A stretch of 64,000 nucleotides of DNA from an uncultured Prevotella sp. (GTDB lineage: Bacteria > Bacteroidota > Bacteroidia > Bacteroidales > Bacteroidaceae), in the NCBI GenBank assembly GCA_947169185.1, contig CAMVOS010000007.1, positions 1-64,000 of the forward strand. Reading direction: 5' to 3'. The notes under the pieces were generated by a model. It made no database searches. It had not been told where the DNA came from and was given only the letters and a program-made list of their open reading frames with translations. The position numbers and the translations under genes are program-made. Each line of letters opens with the position of its first letter. Position 1 is the stretch's first letter. This document shows, piece after piece, positions 9,034 through 16,498 of this stretch.

Positions 9034-9492
9034 CTATGCGGCCTTGGGGTGCGGCTGAGTCAGAAAGTTGGCAGTCACATGAACGCTCACCATCCTGGCT
9101 ATTTCGTCAAGGTAGGATTGCTGCACATGGAAGTCATTGGGAATAAACCCGTCGATATAGTCCTTTGGCCAAGACTTTAGCGACAATCGCCTACAGGCAA
9201 ACTCTTCATTGAAAGGCAGGTTGCAACGCTTGGCCTGGATATAGCCGATAAGGATGTTCTTCAGCACATCCTCAAAGGATTTGTTCTCCACTCTCACAGG
9301 TCTACGGTCATTCTCCACCTGACGGACAAGCATCATTCGTCTACTGTCACTCAGTTCTCCCAATAGGAAGGCCGAATTCAGCAGATTGCCCTTCATTTTC
9401 CTGACCTTGTGGGTATTTCCGATTTCTACCTCGTAGGTTAGTTTCTCCAACTCATTCAGTCGGAGTCTTTTCTCTTCACTCAACTGTTTCAT
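9034..9492 (-). CDS. Hypothetical basic protein of the replication operon
   Basis: The 152-residue protein is basic and largely helical (KQLSEEKRLRLNELEKLTYE at the N-terminus), with no signal or membrane segment. It sits 8 nt after the DnaC-like ATPase gene and 38 nt before the 266-aa gene. The composition would fit a nucleic-acid-binding or replisome accessory protein, but I cannot assign a family. Confidence 0.6.
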   Translation of the reverse strand: MKQLSEEKRLRLNELEKLTYEVEIGNTHKVRKMKGNLLNSAFLLGELSDSRRMMLVRQVENDRRPVRVENKSFEDVLKNILIGYIQAKRCNLPFNEEFACRRLSLKSWPKDYIDGFIPNDFHVQQSYLDEIARMVSVHVTANFLTQPHPKAA

Positions 9493-9500
9493 AGTACTGA

Positions 9501-10268
9501 TTAATGTTTGTTTGAATATCCTGTATCATAATCTTTTTCACTTTTCACTATTAACTCTTCACTTTTCACTTCCGGGTGGTGGCTATACCAAGCCAATTTC
9601 CGAAAATCAACATTCTCAAAGTGTATATAATATGCCATTTCGTTCATTCTGGAAACGATTCTTAGTCCCAGATGCTCCCTCAGCTGATCACTGTCGAGAT
9701 TGGTACTCACCACCATGGGAAGACGCAACTTATAGCGTTCCGTGAAGACATTTCTCAGAGGATAGAGCGGATTGCCCCATCGGAGTATCTCGGCTGGTTC
9801 ACAGCCCAAGTCCTCGATACCAAGGTACGACGGCCAAGTCACAAGTTCGTTCCACTCTCTGGTAGAATCTATCAGGGTGCACAGTTTGGTGGCATCGCAG
9901 ATCTTTAAGTTGACATCCTCCGACAGCAGCCTGTTTTCCACCAGCCACCAAAGGGTTTGTCGCATGGCCTCCATCAGCGTGGTCTTTCCCGTAGCAGTAC
10001 TGCCGTCCAGCACAATCATGAAGCGATTGTCATTGCTGTCGGTCAGGAAATGGGCCAGCTTGCTGATGACACCACTGGTCAGGTTATTGGGGACGTAGGT
10101 GACCCTACGATGGGCAACCTGTCTGCGATAAGCCATCTCCAACAGTGCTGTCAGCCCCTCTTCGTCCACGCCTATCTTAGAGCGGTCGGTCATACCCGGC
10201 AGCAAAAGAGTCCGTCCTTGACGCTTCAACTCCTCTACGAGGGTCTTGATATCCATTGGTTGTCCCAT
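9501..10268 (-). CDS. DnaC-like AAA+ ATPase (helicase-loader type)
   Basis: The 255-residue protein has a Walker A motif (GSTATGKTTL, about residues 89-98), a Walker B-like IEDLG and the sensor-type LPMVVSTNL. This is the arrangement of DnaC/IstB-like ATPases that load replicative helicase. A second ATG at 10256 (MDIKTL) is an alternative start. The first 92 nt overlap the preceding initiator gene in another frame. The C-terminus (VKSEELIVKSEK) is encoded by the GTGAAAAGTGAA repeat and probably represents a repeat-derived tail rather than part of the ATPase fold. Confidence 0.78.
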   Translation of the reverse strand: MGQPMDIKTLVEELKRQGRTLLLPGMTDRSKIGVDEEGLTALLEMAYRRQVAHRRVTYVPNNLTSGVISKLAHFLTDSNDNRFMIVLDGSTATGKTTLMEAMRQTLWWLVENRLLSEDVNLKICDATKLCTLIDSTREWNELVTWPSYLGIEDLGCEPAEILRWGNPLYPLRNVFTERYKLRLPMVVSTNLDSDQLREHLGLRIVSRMNEMAYYIHFENVDFRKLAWYSHHPEVKSEELIVKSEKDYDTGYSNKH

Positions 10269-11091
10269 ACGTCTGTGTTACTTGCTTGTTTCGATAAAAA
10301 TTCTCCAGAACTTTCTGAAAGTGCTGCGGCATCATGATCCAGTCGAAGTCGGCTATCCAGCCCTTTTGTCCCTTTCCGTTCAGGAAGTCACTGGCGGCTG
10401 CATTCCTGATGGCCTGCTTCACGCTTTCTTTATCAACACCCGTTTGCGCTATCAGCTGTTCGTATGCTTGTCTGCGTTCAGGCGTTTTTAGTGCCACCTG
10501 CGGAATAACTTTTCCCTTCATCTGCTGATTGAAGAAGTCTATAATCTCATCGAAATCATTTTCAAAAAGATTTCTCTCAAATATTTTAGCCACCGCCTCC
10601 TCGCGCGTACGCGCTCCTCCTCCGGCTATAATATTTATCTTTTTATCAATAAAAGGTGTAAGGTTCACTTGGGGGTACATCTGGCGGTCAACTTCGCCGT
10701 CAAGGTTTACCGCATCCTTTACCTCGGACTTTACCTCCAAATCAGCCCAACCGAGCTGAGTAATAGTAATTATCGACTTATGGTTATCGGTCTGTCTCTC
10801 AATAAGTTTGTCTTGCTCCAATCGTTGCAAGAACCTGATTACCGTAGGCTTGCTGACACCCCACTGCTTTACCAGCGAGTTGACCGTTACGATGACCTGT
10901 CTCGCTTGGAGGTAAACCTGTTGGCGGTTGAACCAGACGGTTTTCTCCGTCCAACTGGCTTCACGCCTGAGCCACGTCCACCATTTCAGGTAGCGCTCAT
11001 CATGACCTACCCATCCATCCAGCACAACCATGGGAATGGTGATAAACCTGGCCGTGCGCTGCTGTTGATCTTCCGTTTCTTCGTTTCTCAT
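10177..11091 (-). CDS. Winged-helix replication initiator-like protein
   Basis: The 304-residue protein has an N-terminal region resembling phage replication organisers (RQQVYLQARQVIVTVNSLVK) and a winged helix-turn-helix (VKQWGVSKPTVIRFLQRLEQ, about 75-100). The C-terminus is helical, with Trp-rich DWIMMPQHFQKVLENFY at about 250-266. Such proteins open origins or recruit a DnaC-type loader, and here the loader is the next gene, overlapping by 92 nt. Together they suggest an autonomous replication module on the conjugative element. A G+C-rich inverted repeat (GCGCGTACGCGC) lies inside the gene around 10603 and could be part of an origin. Confidence 0.72.
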   Translation of the reverse strand: MRNEETEDQQQRTARFITIPMVVLDGWVGHDERYLKWWTWLRREASWTEKTVWFNRQQVYLQARQVIVTVNSLVKQWGVSKPTVIRFLQRLEQDKLIERQTDNHKSIITITQLGWADLEVKSEVKDAVNLDGEVDRQMYPQVNLTPFIDKKINIIAGGGARTREEAVAKIFERNLFENDFDEIIDFFNQQMKGKVIPQVALKTPERRQAYEQLIAQTGVDKESVKQAIRNAAASDFLNGKGQKGWIADFDWIMMPQHFQKVLENFYRNKQVTQTYGTTNGYQDPRRGVEASRTDSFAAGYDRPL

Positions 11092-11121
11092 AACTCTAAA
11101 CTCTCAACTTTCAACTCTAAA

Positions 11122-11409
11122 CTAGAGTAAGCTCTTGCATTTCACTGCTGCAAACGCTGCCTCAATCTGAAACTTCGAATAATAGTAAGGCGAGTTCTGA
11201 CTGGTTCCCTTCTTGAAGCCCTTAATCAAGCCTTTCCGCACCATCGCGTCAAACTTCCTACTCATCTTACTGTCATTACCCAGCCAGGCTCTTACCTCTG
11301 AAGCCTTCAGCTGGTCTTTCACAGGATCGAGCTTCTGCACCGCTGACAGTGCTCCAAGTGTGGCTGCATTCGTTAGCATCGCCTGTAAAGTTGTCACTGT
11401 TATGTCCAT
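11122..11409 (-). CDS. Small winged-helix-like protein, first gene of the replication operon
   Basis: The 95-residue protein is helical, with a segment (ASEVRAWLGNDSKMSRKFDA) that could form a DNA-binding helix-turn-helix, followed by basic residues. It is read from a recognisable minus-strand promoter at 11536-11567 and faces the XRE/S24 regulator. This is the place usually taken by a Cro-like or replication-control protein. No family is recognised with confidence. Confidence 0.6.
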   Translation of the reverse strand: MDITVTTLQAMLTNAATLGALSAVQKLDPVKDQLKASEVRAWLGNDSKMSRKFDAMVRKGLIKGFKKGTSQNSPYYYSKFQIEAAFAAVKCKSLL

Positions 11410-11478
11410 CTTTCTACCTTAAATTTTTTGCATTTATATTAAAATATAATATTCTTAATAACTTTTTTGCATTTTTAC

Positions 11479-11509
11479 TTGCATATATCGGAGCAAATGC
11501 TTACCTTTG
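11479..11509 (+). promoter_or_regulatory. Promoter of the XRE/S24-type regulator gene
   Basis: TTG at 11479-11481 and TACCTTTG at 11502-11509 match the Bacteroidetes -33/-7 pattern with a 20-nt spacer. Transcription would start near 11516, about 105 nt before the ATG at 11622. TTGCAT boxes (11428, 11468, 11479) and an inverted GCAAATGC (11493) surround it and are candidate operators. Confidence 0.7.
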
Positions 11510-11535
11510 CACCCGAACAGCGTTTAAAACGGCTG

Positions 11536-11567
11536 CAAAATTACAACTTTTCAGAATATTCACAAAA
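11536..11567 (-). promoter_or_regulatory. Promoter of the replication operon
   Basis: On the minus strand TTTTG (11563-11567) and TAATTTTG (11536-11543) lie 19 nt apart, as in a Bacteroidetes promoter. The start site would be near 11529. It points toward the plus-strand promoter at 11479-11509, so the two transcripts cross one another (a face-to-face arrangement). Confidence 0.7.
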
Positions 11568-11621
11568 CGAATTTAAAGTTTCATTCCTACAAATCATAAT
11601 ATTTTAGAATTTTTAAGCATT

Positions 11622-12302
11622 ATGACAACTGATAACGAACAAACTACCGTGCAGGGCGTTGCAGAGAGATTCGCCCAAGCAGCAGAAGAACTGCGTCTGA
11701 CAGGACGACAGTTATATCGTGACGGAATCGTCGCAAACGACCAAGTTCTGAGCAAAATCACGCATGGTTGGCAGAAGCCTACTAAGAAAGCTATCGAACT
11801 ATTCTGTCAGAAATACGGTGTAAGTGCAGCATGGATGTACACTGGTGAAGGTAACATGTATATAGGCAGAACTATGCCATTTGCCCCCACCATGGAAAAC
11901 GTAGAAGGGAAACTGTTCTATAACACTGATTTCAAATTATGTATCGACAATCAAGGGGAGCCTATACCCAATGGGGAAGAAAAGCCCATATATGTCCCTC
12001 AAATAGGTGTTGTTGATTTTTGGTGTTTAAACCTCGACGACTCTCTGGCACCAGCTATCATGCCGGGTGACATGATTGCCTTGAAGAAATTTTCCACATG
12101 GAAGGAGTATTTACCTGGTGATTTCGATTGTATCGTTGTAACAAACGGATTCAAAGTGTTACGCAAGGTTTCTGCAAAACAGGACGACGAACAAAGCATT
12201 GTTTTTATCCAGATGATTGACGGAAAACCCGTAGAGTCCAAGATTCCTAAAAACATCATCGTCGAGATTTACAGTGTTGTCTGCAATCTGCACCGCAGGT
12301 AA
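11622..12302 (+). CDS. XRE/S24-type (CI/LexA-like) transcriptional regulator
   Basis: The 226-residue protein has an N-terminal XRE-like helix-turn-helix region (about 10-80, ending AAWMYTGEGNMY) and a C-terminal S24/LexA-like fold. The serine region is visible (DDSLAPAIMPGDMIAL, Ser about 141). The usual catalytic lysine motif (VKRL-like) is replaced by GFKVLRKV, so autocleavage may be lost or altered. It is the only well-supported plus-strand gene in the window and faces the replication operon, as a phage-type repressor would. By analogy it should repress transfer or replication genes and respond to DNA damage or an antirepressor. That role is inferred. Confidence 0.82.
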   Translation: MTTDNEQTTVQGVAERFAQAAEELRLTGRQLYRDGIVANDQVLSKITHGWQKPTKKAIELFCQKYGVSAAWMYTGEGNMYIGRTMPFAPTMENVEGKLFYNTDFKLCIDNQGEPIPNGEEKPIYVPQIGVVDFWCLNLDDSLAPAIMPGDMIALKKFSTWKEYLPGDFDCIVVTNGFKVLRKVSAKQDDEQSIVFIQMIDGKPVESKIPKNIIVEIYSVVCNLHRR

Positions 12303-12324
12303 CCGTCACCTCCGAAAACGACAC

Positions 12325-12365
12325 ATCCCCCGACTCAGTCCACGAAGAACTGAATCGGGGGATGC
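12325..12365 (+). terminator. Long hairpin after the S24 regulator
   Basis: CATCCCCCGACTCAGT and ACTGAATCGGGGGATG form a 16-bp stem with one mismatch and a 9-nt loop, 22 nt after the regulator stop. There is no T-run on the plus strand, so it may be a bidirectional or factor-assisted terminator. Confidence 0.55.
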
Positions 12366-12424
12366 CCATTAAATGACATATAGACGACTGAGTTCATCAA
12401 CCCTCAGCCATCATCCATCAGACT

Positions 12425-12571
12425 TTATACATCATCCATCTTCCTTCTTTTCAGCTCTTCATTCACCAATCCTACGGGCATACCTTTCCCATAACCCAGA
12501 AAACCTCCGAACCCAAAGTCCATGAGGTAAGCCGGTATTCCCGTATACTCCGAATTATAGAGCTGTCTCAT
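12425..12571 (-). CDS. Small Gly-rich hypothetical protein (48 aa)
   Basis: This short ORF is not in the ORF track. It starts MRQLYNSEYTGIPAYLMDFG, contains a Gly-rich hydrophobic stretch (FGFGGFLGYGKGMPVGLV) and ends in charged residues. It lies 84 nt downstream of the small helicase-associated-domain gene on the same strand and could be the last gene of the defence operon. Its 3' end runs into a CATCATCCATC repeat. No family is recognised and no Shine-Dalgarno sequence is obvious. Confidence 0.35.
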   Translation of the reverse strand: MRQLYNSEYTGIPAYLMDFGFGGFLGYGKGMPVGLVNEELKRRKMDDV

Positions 12572-12655
12572 TTCTGTTTATCTTCTTGTTCAGTTTGTTG
12601 CCATGTCATGGCGACCAGCCACCGTTCCCTGTGGTTTTCCGCCGGGCCTTAGCGC

Positions 12656-12889
12656 CTATTCATATTGATTCTTCCTCCTATATTGTTCCGTCAATTCCAG
12701 AAGCTTTCTAAACTTCTCCACCCTTTCCAGCTTCAGCGTCCCAGCATTCATCTGCTTCCTGTTATGCTTCAACCACGTATAGTATTCACCTCTCTCTTCC
12801 GCATCATACTTCGAGGGATTGCGCTTATTGGTCTCAATAAACGTCATCACCTCATTATATCTTGCAATCCACTTCTCGTCCTGCGTCAT
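12656..12889 (-). CDS. Small helicase-associated (HA)-domain protein
   Basis: The 77-residue protein has the pattern W..RYNEVMTFIE....P...GEYYTWLKHNR, followed by a helix ending ERVEKFRKLLEL. This resembles single copies of the helicase-associated domain (PF03457-type) that are common in Bacteroidetes. These small domains probably bind nucleic acid. It starts 6 nt after the HEPN protein stop, so it belongs to the same operon and may be an accessory or antitoxin-like partner. The role is inferred from context. Confidence 0.6.
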   Translation of the reverse strand: MTQDEKWIARYNEVMTFIETNKRNPSKYDAEERGEYYTWLKHNRKQMNAGTLKLERVEKFRKLLELTEQYRRKNQYE

Positions 12890-12895
12890 ACCGCC

Positions 12896-14422
12896 CTAAA
12901 CTTTTTCATCATCTAAGACATCGTTCACATACTCTTCCATCACAATGCCCTGCTTCCTCGCCTCCACAATCTTGTCATACTCAATATGTTTCACCGCATT
13001 CACAAAACAGAAAACGGCCTCTCTCACAGTCGCTATCAGATTCATCGCCACTTCTTCAAACTCACCGCGAGAAATAGTCAGCACAGCGTCATTATCCTCC
13101 ATCAGTCCATTATCAACTATCTGTATAGCCCTGTGCTCCATAGCATTCCTTACCTTCTGCAGATTCTTGGTCTCTTCTGCCTGAAGATAGTATTCATTCC
13201 CACCATAGATATCATTTCTGATAAACAGCAGCCCTGCTAAGGAAATCACCGTTGAATGATTAAGAATCTCGGGTCTTATATTCCTACCTTTCTTGTCGTT
13301 ATACCACAATCCTTTAAACGAGACATCCTTACCGTTTATCCCAAGCCCCAAATATCCATTCAGCGCAAAGGCAATCTTATCCAATAAAGAATACAGTGAT
13401 CTGAAAGCAGCCTTTGCCAATTCTACATGATAGGAATAATTGGAGTAATCCAATACGTCCGCCAACTGCACATTCTTATCTGAGAAATGCACCTTCCCCG
13501 TCTCCTTGAAATAGGAATATAGCATAAACCTCGCAGACACATACTCCTGTTTGATTTCATTCAGCAGCGACATCATCCGATAACTATCATTTACAGCATC
13601 CTTAACCGTATATAACGAATCGAAATAAAGGCTGTCATCCTGTGAATAAAGCGAAGCGGGGGTTATCTCATTATATCCATTCAGACGCAGATAGTTCTCA
13701 TTCACCCACCTATTGTATTCGTCCTCTTCCGATGTCCCATATTCTACGTTCTTCTCATCTAGCGAGGCAGGTGTTTTCAGTCCGCTTATCCTGCGATACA
13801 TATCTCTGGCAGATTGAGTCGTTTCTGGCTTGTTCAGGAATTGCTTCAAAAGTTCCTTTGCTTTCGCCACCACAAACGGTTGCACTCGTTCTTCATAATA
13901 GCCAAACATCCCTCCAAATGAGAATCCTATATTGAACTGCCACATATAGTCGTTGGGCATCAACAGTCCAGCCTTAAAATAGGAATGTAAGGCTTCTTGG
14001 TGCCGTCCCAGATGATCATACACATTTCCCAAATGCACGTAAGCTTGGTATTCACACCCCTGTACAGTATTATACAGTGTCCATATCTTCTTTCTTCTCA
14101 CCTCATCTGCAATGCGCAATGTCATCCTATAGCAGAATAACTCCTTCATCACCAGCGGGTGATTATACATTGCTTGCGATGGGTCTTGGGTGAAGCATTT
14201 CTTGGTGTTACAGGCCTGCCCCAGAACATAGTACGACATCAGCCTGTCATATGTATTCAGCTGTCCTCCCTTTAGCAACGTCTCAACGCTGTTAATGATG
14301 GTGTCAACTTCTCCAACAGATTTCTGTCCAGCTCTGACTTCATTGATCGATGAGCCAAATCCTTTCAGTTCCTCTGAAGTCTTTGTCACCTCCGATTCTT
14401 TCAACTGTTCCTGTACGTCCAT
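12896..14422 (-). CDS. TPR-containing LA2681-like HEPN protein (predicted RNase)
   Basis: The 508-residue protein has TPR-like helices at about 124-170 (YQAYVHLGNVYDHLGRHQEA). Its C-terminal helical domain carries an Rx4H motif at about 425-430 (RNAMEH), preceded by LDKIAFALNGYLGL. This combination fits the LA2681-like HEPN family. HEPN domains with R-x4-6-H are usually metal-independent RNases acting in abortive defence or toxin-antitoxin systems. It lies 14 nt after the PD-(D/E)XK-type gene and 6 nt before the HA-domain gene. Family recognition is from motif and layout by eye; RNase activity is inferred. Confidence 0.72.
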   Translation of the reverse strand: MDVQEQLKESEVTKTSEELKGFGSSINEVRAGQKSVGEVDTIINSVETLLKGGQLNTYDRLMSYYVLGQACNTKKCFTQDPSQAMYNHPLVMKELFCYRMTLRIADEVRRKKIWTLYNTVQGCEYQAYVHLGNVYDHLGRHQEALHSYFKAGLLMPNDYMWQFNIGFSFGGMFGYYEERVQPFVVAKAKELLKQFLNKPETTQSARDMYRRISGLKTPASLDEKNVEYGTSEEDEYNRWVNENYLRLNGYNEITPASLYSQDDSLYFDSLYTVKDAVNDSYRMMSLLNEIKQEYVSARFMLYSYFKETGKVHFSDKNVQLADVLDYSNYSYHVELAKAAFRSLYSLLDKIAFALNGYLGLGINGKDVSFKGLWYNDKKGRNIRPEILNHSTVISLAGLLFIRNDIYGGNEYYLQAEETKNLQKVRNAMEHRAIQIVDNGLMEDNDAVLTISRGEFEEVAMNLIATVREAVFCFVNAVKHIEYDKIVEARKQGIVMEEYVNDVLDDEKV

Positions 14423-14436
14423 CTTACTACCAACAT

Positions 14437-16494
14437 CTATTTCCCAGACACGTAAGCCAACGTGCCCACCAAGGAATTACTGCTAAGAAAATGCGCTATC
14501 GTGAGCCAGTTCTTAGACTTATTCTTTTTTATCTCGTCCAAACTGACCGCTTGAATAAAACTATGCACTTCTTGTTTGGTACCCATCTCCATCACGACAA
14601 ACGTAAAACCGAAATCTCCTTTGCGGAAGCAATAGTACTCATCTTTACCAGCAGCCCCCTTCTGGAGAAGTTCGTTAATCTTCATTCCTATTTGCTTCAC
14701 CTCATCTCTACTGAAATTCAGAAGGCCAAGGACTACCTGGCCCAATCCGTAATGAGGAGATGAGTCGATCTCCTTTACAAGCGCATCGAATGTTCCATTC
14801 CGCCACGCACTATTATCCACCGTTACATCCTTATGTTTTGCATACTGAGGTAAGAGTTCTGCATCTATCGCTTTCGCATACGAGTTATCAAACATAAACG
14901 CATCATACTCACCCCCCTCCAGATTTAGCCGATTATAGGTGTATGCAGCCAGACAATTCAATTCTACATCTGTGCGGGTATTGTCATAATGTTTCTGGCG
15001 ATTGTGAACATAATGCATAAAATAGTAAGGCTCATTCAAATACAAGCCCATCACACTTACGTCAAATACATTAACGGCAAGTGCGGCTGGTTCCGATGGT
15101 TCCCTGTTCAGCAGTACTGCCATTTGATGCGTCAGCGATGGATATTCATCCGAAGTTTCACAAACAATATAGACCTCTCGAAGCGACGGAAGAGTAATTG
15201 TTTGCCGTGTCTTCTTATCCTCAAATCTGTAATCAGTTTGATGAAGCAATGCCTCTCTGCATTTTAAGCCCTGTTTGTAAGCTGCTTGAAAACTCTTCGT
15301 GAAATCCTTCCGTATGGATTCAAGATTCCCTTGTCGTGATGCAAGGGTCAATCCTTTTGACTTTATCTGGAAACAAATAGCATAGTCCTTCCAGATACAC
15401 AATGCATCAATATCGGTTTCTTGATTTTTCCCTTTACAAACAATTACATCCTTATAACAGTTCTTTCCAAATATGCCTTTCAGCACTCTCAACGTCTGAA
15501 CTTCAGAGAAATCGCCCGTATGCGAACCTATCTTTTTGTGTTCGTCAAGCTGCTCATACAGCCAGTACCTTGGCGTATCATACATGCTCTTAAAAAGCTG
15601 TTGTGCCTCTGACACAAGATAGGAGCCAACAGACGTTTTTATAACAGGAGATGACATCAAGATGCTTAAGTCTCCTGGTTCTTTACATGCTTCGTTACAG
15701 CCTTTTGATGGTTCTACACTGAATAGCTTAAGGTAGTTCTCAGCACCATCATATTCAACTATATCTTCCTTTGTAAAGGAAATAGCGTCCTTGAGTCTAT
15801 CACAGAATTCCTGTATAGTCAGTTGCTCTTCTTGGTTATAGAAGAACTGCCAAAGCGTCAACTCCTTCCGAAATTGTTCTTCTGTCAATTCAGAAGGCTT
15901 ATTTTTCAACTGTTGCTCCCAGGTTTCGGGTAAGGATTGCAGCCTGAAACGCCTAATCTTATTCCACACCGTCTGTTTTATTTTACTGGCTATATCGCAG
16001 AACTCATCCTTATCGTAGCCTTTATGTTCTTTCAGCCATTGGTCATCCTCTTCATAGCGTTTCTTGGTGTAGTAGATATACTCCTCATCATACAAAGCGC
16101 CACCACTATAGAAGATGGCTTCTTGAAAAACCGCTCCGTCATAATAAGGCTTAAACTCTGCGAGTTTTCCATTCATGATGTCTTGTACGTGCGAAGCAAC
16201 TCCCGAAAAGAAAGTGAAATGCAATTCTTCCATGAGACGCGGAATTTCACTCCTCATAGAATAAAGTTCATCGAAATCAGATGGATACTGCCAGAAATCC
16301 CCTTTATTCACCAAAAGGCTCCACAGGAAAAGAATCTCATTAGCAGAAAGCCGCTCTTGGTTATTCCTTTTCTCAATGTTGACGGTTGCTATCGACTCAT
16401 CTTCTATCTGAGCCATTATAAGAGCATAAACAAATCCCTTCTTTGAGATAAGTTCATCTATCTTCTCCAGTACCTGACGCATTTCATTATTCAT
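14437..16494 (-). CDS. Large protein with a NERD/PD-(D/E)XK-type nuclease domain
   Basis: The 685-residue protein has an all-helical N-terminal half. A restriction-endonuclease-like core lies at about 326-410, with GDFSEVQTLRVL (E331), ETDIDAL (D361/D363) and CFQIKSKG (Q376-x-K378). The spacing matches NERD/Mrr-type PD-(D/E)XK nucleases, with Gln replacing Glu in the last motif, which is tolerated in many families. The C-terminal 250 residues are not recognised. It starts 4 nt after the stop of the trypsin-STAND gene, so the two are almost certainly co-translated. It is a plausible DNA-cutting effector of the island. Nuclease activity is inferred from motifs. Confidence 0.7.
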   Translation of the reverse strand: MNNEMRQVLEKIDELISKKGFVYALIMAQIEDESIATVNIEKRNNQERLSANEILFLWSLLVNKGDFWQYPSDFDELYSMRSEIPRLMEELHFTFFSGVASHVQDIMNGKLAEFKPYYDGAVFQEAIFYSGGALYDEEYIYYTKKRYEEDDQWLKEHKGYDKDEFCDIASKIKQTVWNKIRRFRLQSLPETWEQQLKNKPSELTEEQFRKELTLWQFFYNQEEQLTIQEFCDRLKDAISFTKEDIVEYDGAENYLKLFSVEPSKGCNEACKEPGDLSILMSSPVIKTSVGSYLVSEAQQLFKSMYDTPRYWLYEQLDEHKKIGSHTGDFSEVQTLRVLKGIFGKNCYKDVIVCKGKNQETDIDALCIWKDYAICFQIKSKGLTLASRQGNLESIRKDFTKSFQAAYKQGLKCREALLHQTDYRFEDKKTRQTITLPSLREVYIVCETSDEYPSLTHQMAVLLNREPSEPAALAVNVFDVSVMGLYLNEPYYFMHYVHNRQKHYDNTRTDVELNCLAAYTYNRLNLEGGEYDAFMFDNSYAKAIDAELLPQYAKHKDVTVDNSAWRNGTFDALVKEIDSSPHYGLGQVVLGLLNFSRDEVKQIGMKINELLQKGAAGKDEYYCFRKGDFGFTFVVMEMGTKQEVHSFIQAVSLDEIKKNKSKNWLTIAHFLSSNSLVGTLAYVSGK

Positions 16495-16498
16495 AATC

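Noticed and set aside
11479-11509. Considered as promoter of the minus-strand 95-aa gene
   Set aside because: The -33/-7 order reads on the plus strand; the minus gene has its own matching pair at 11536-11567.
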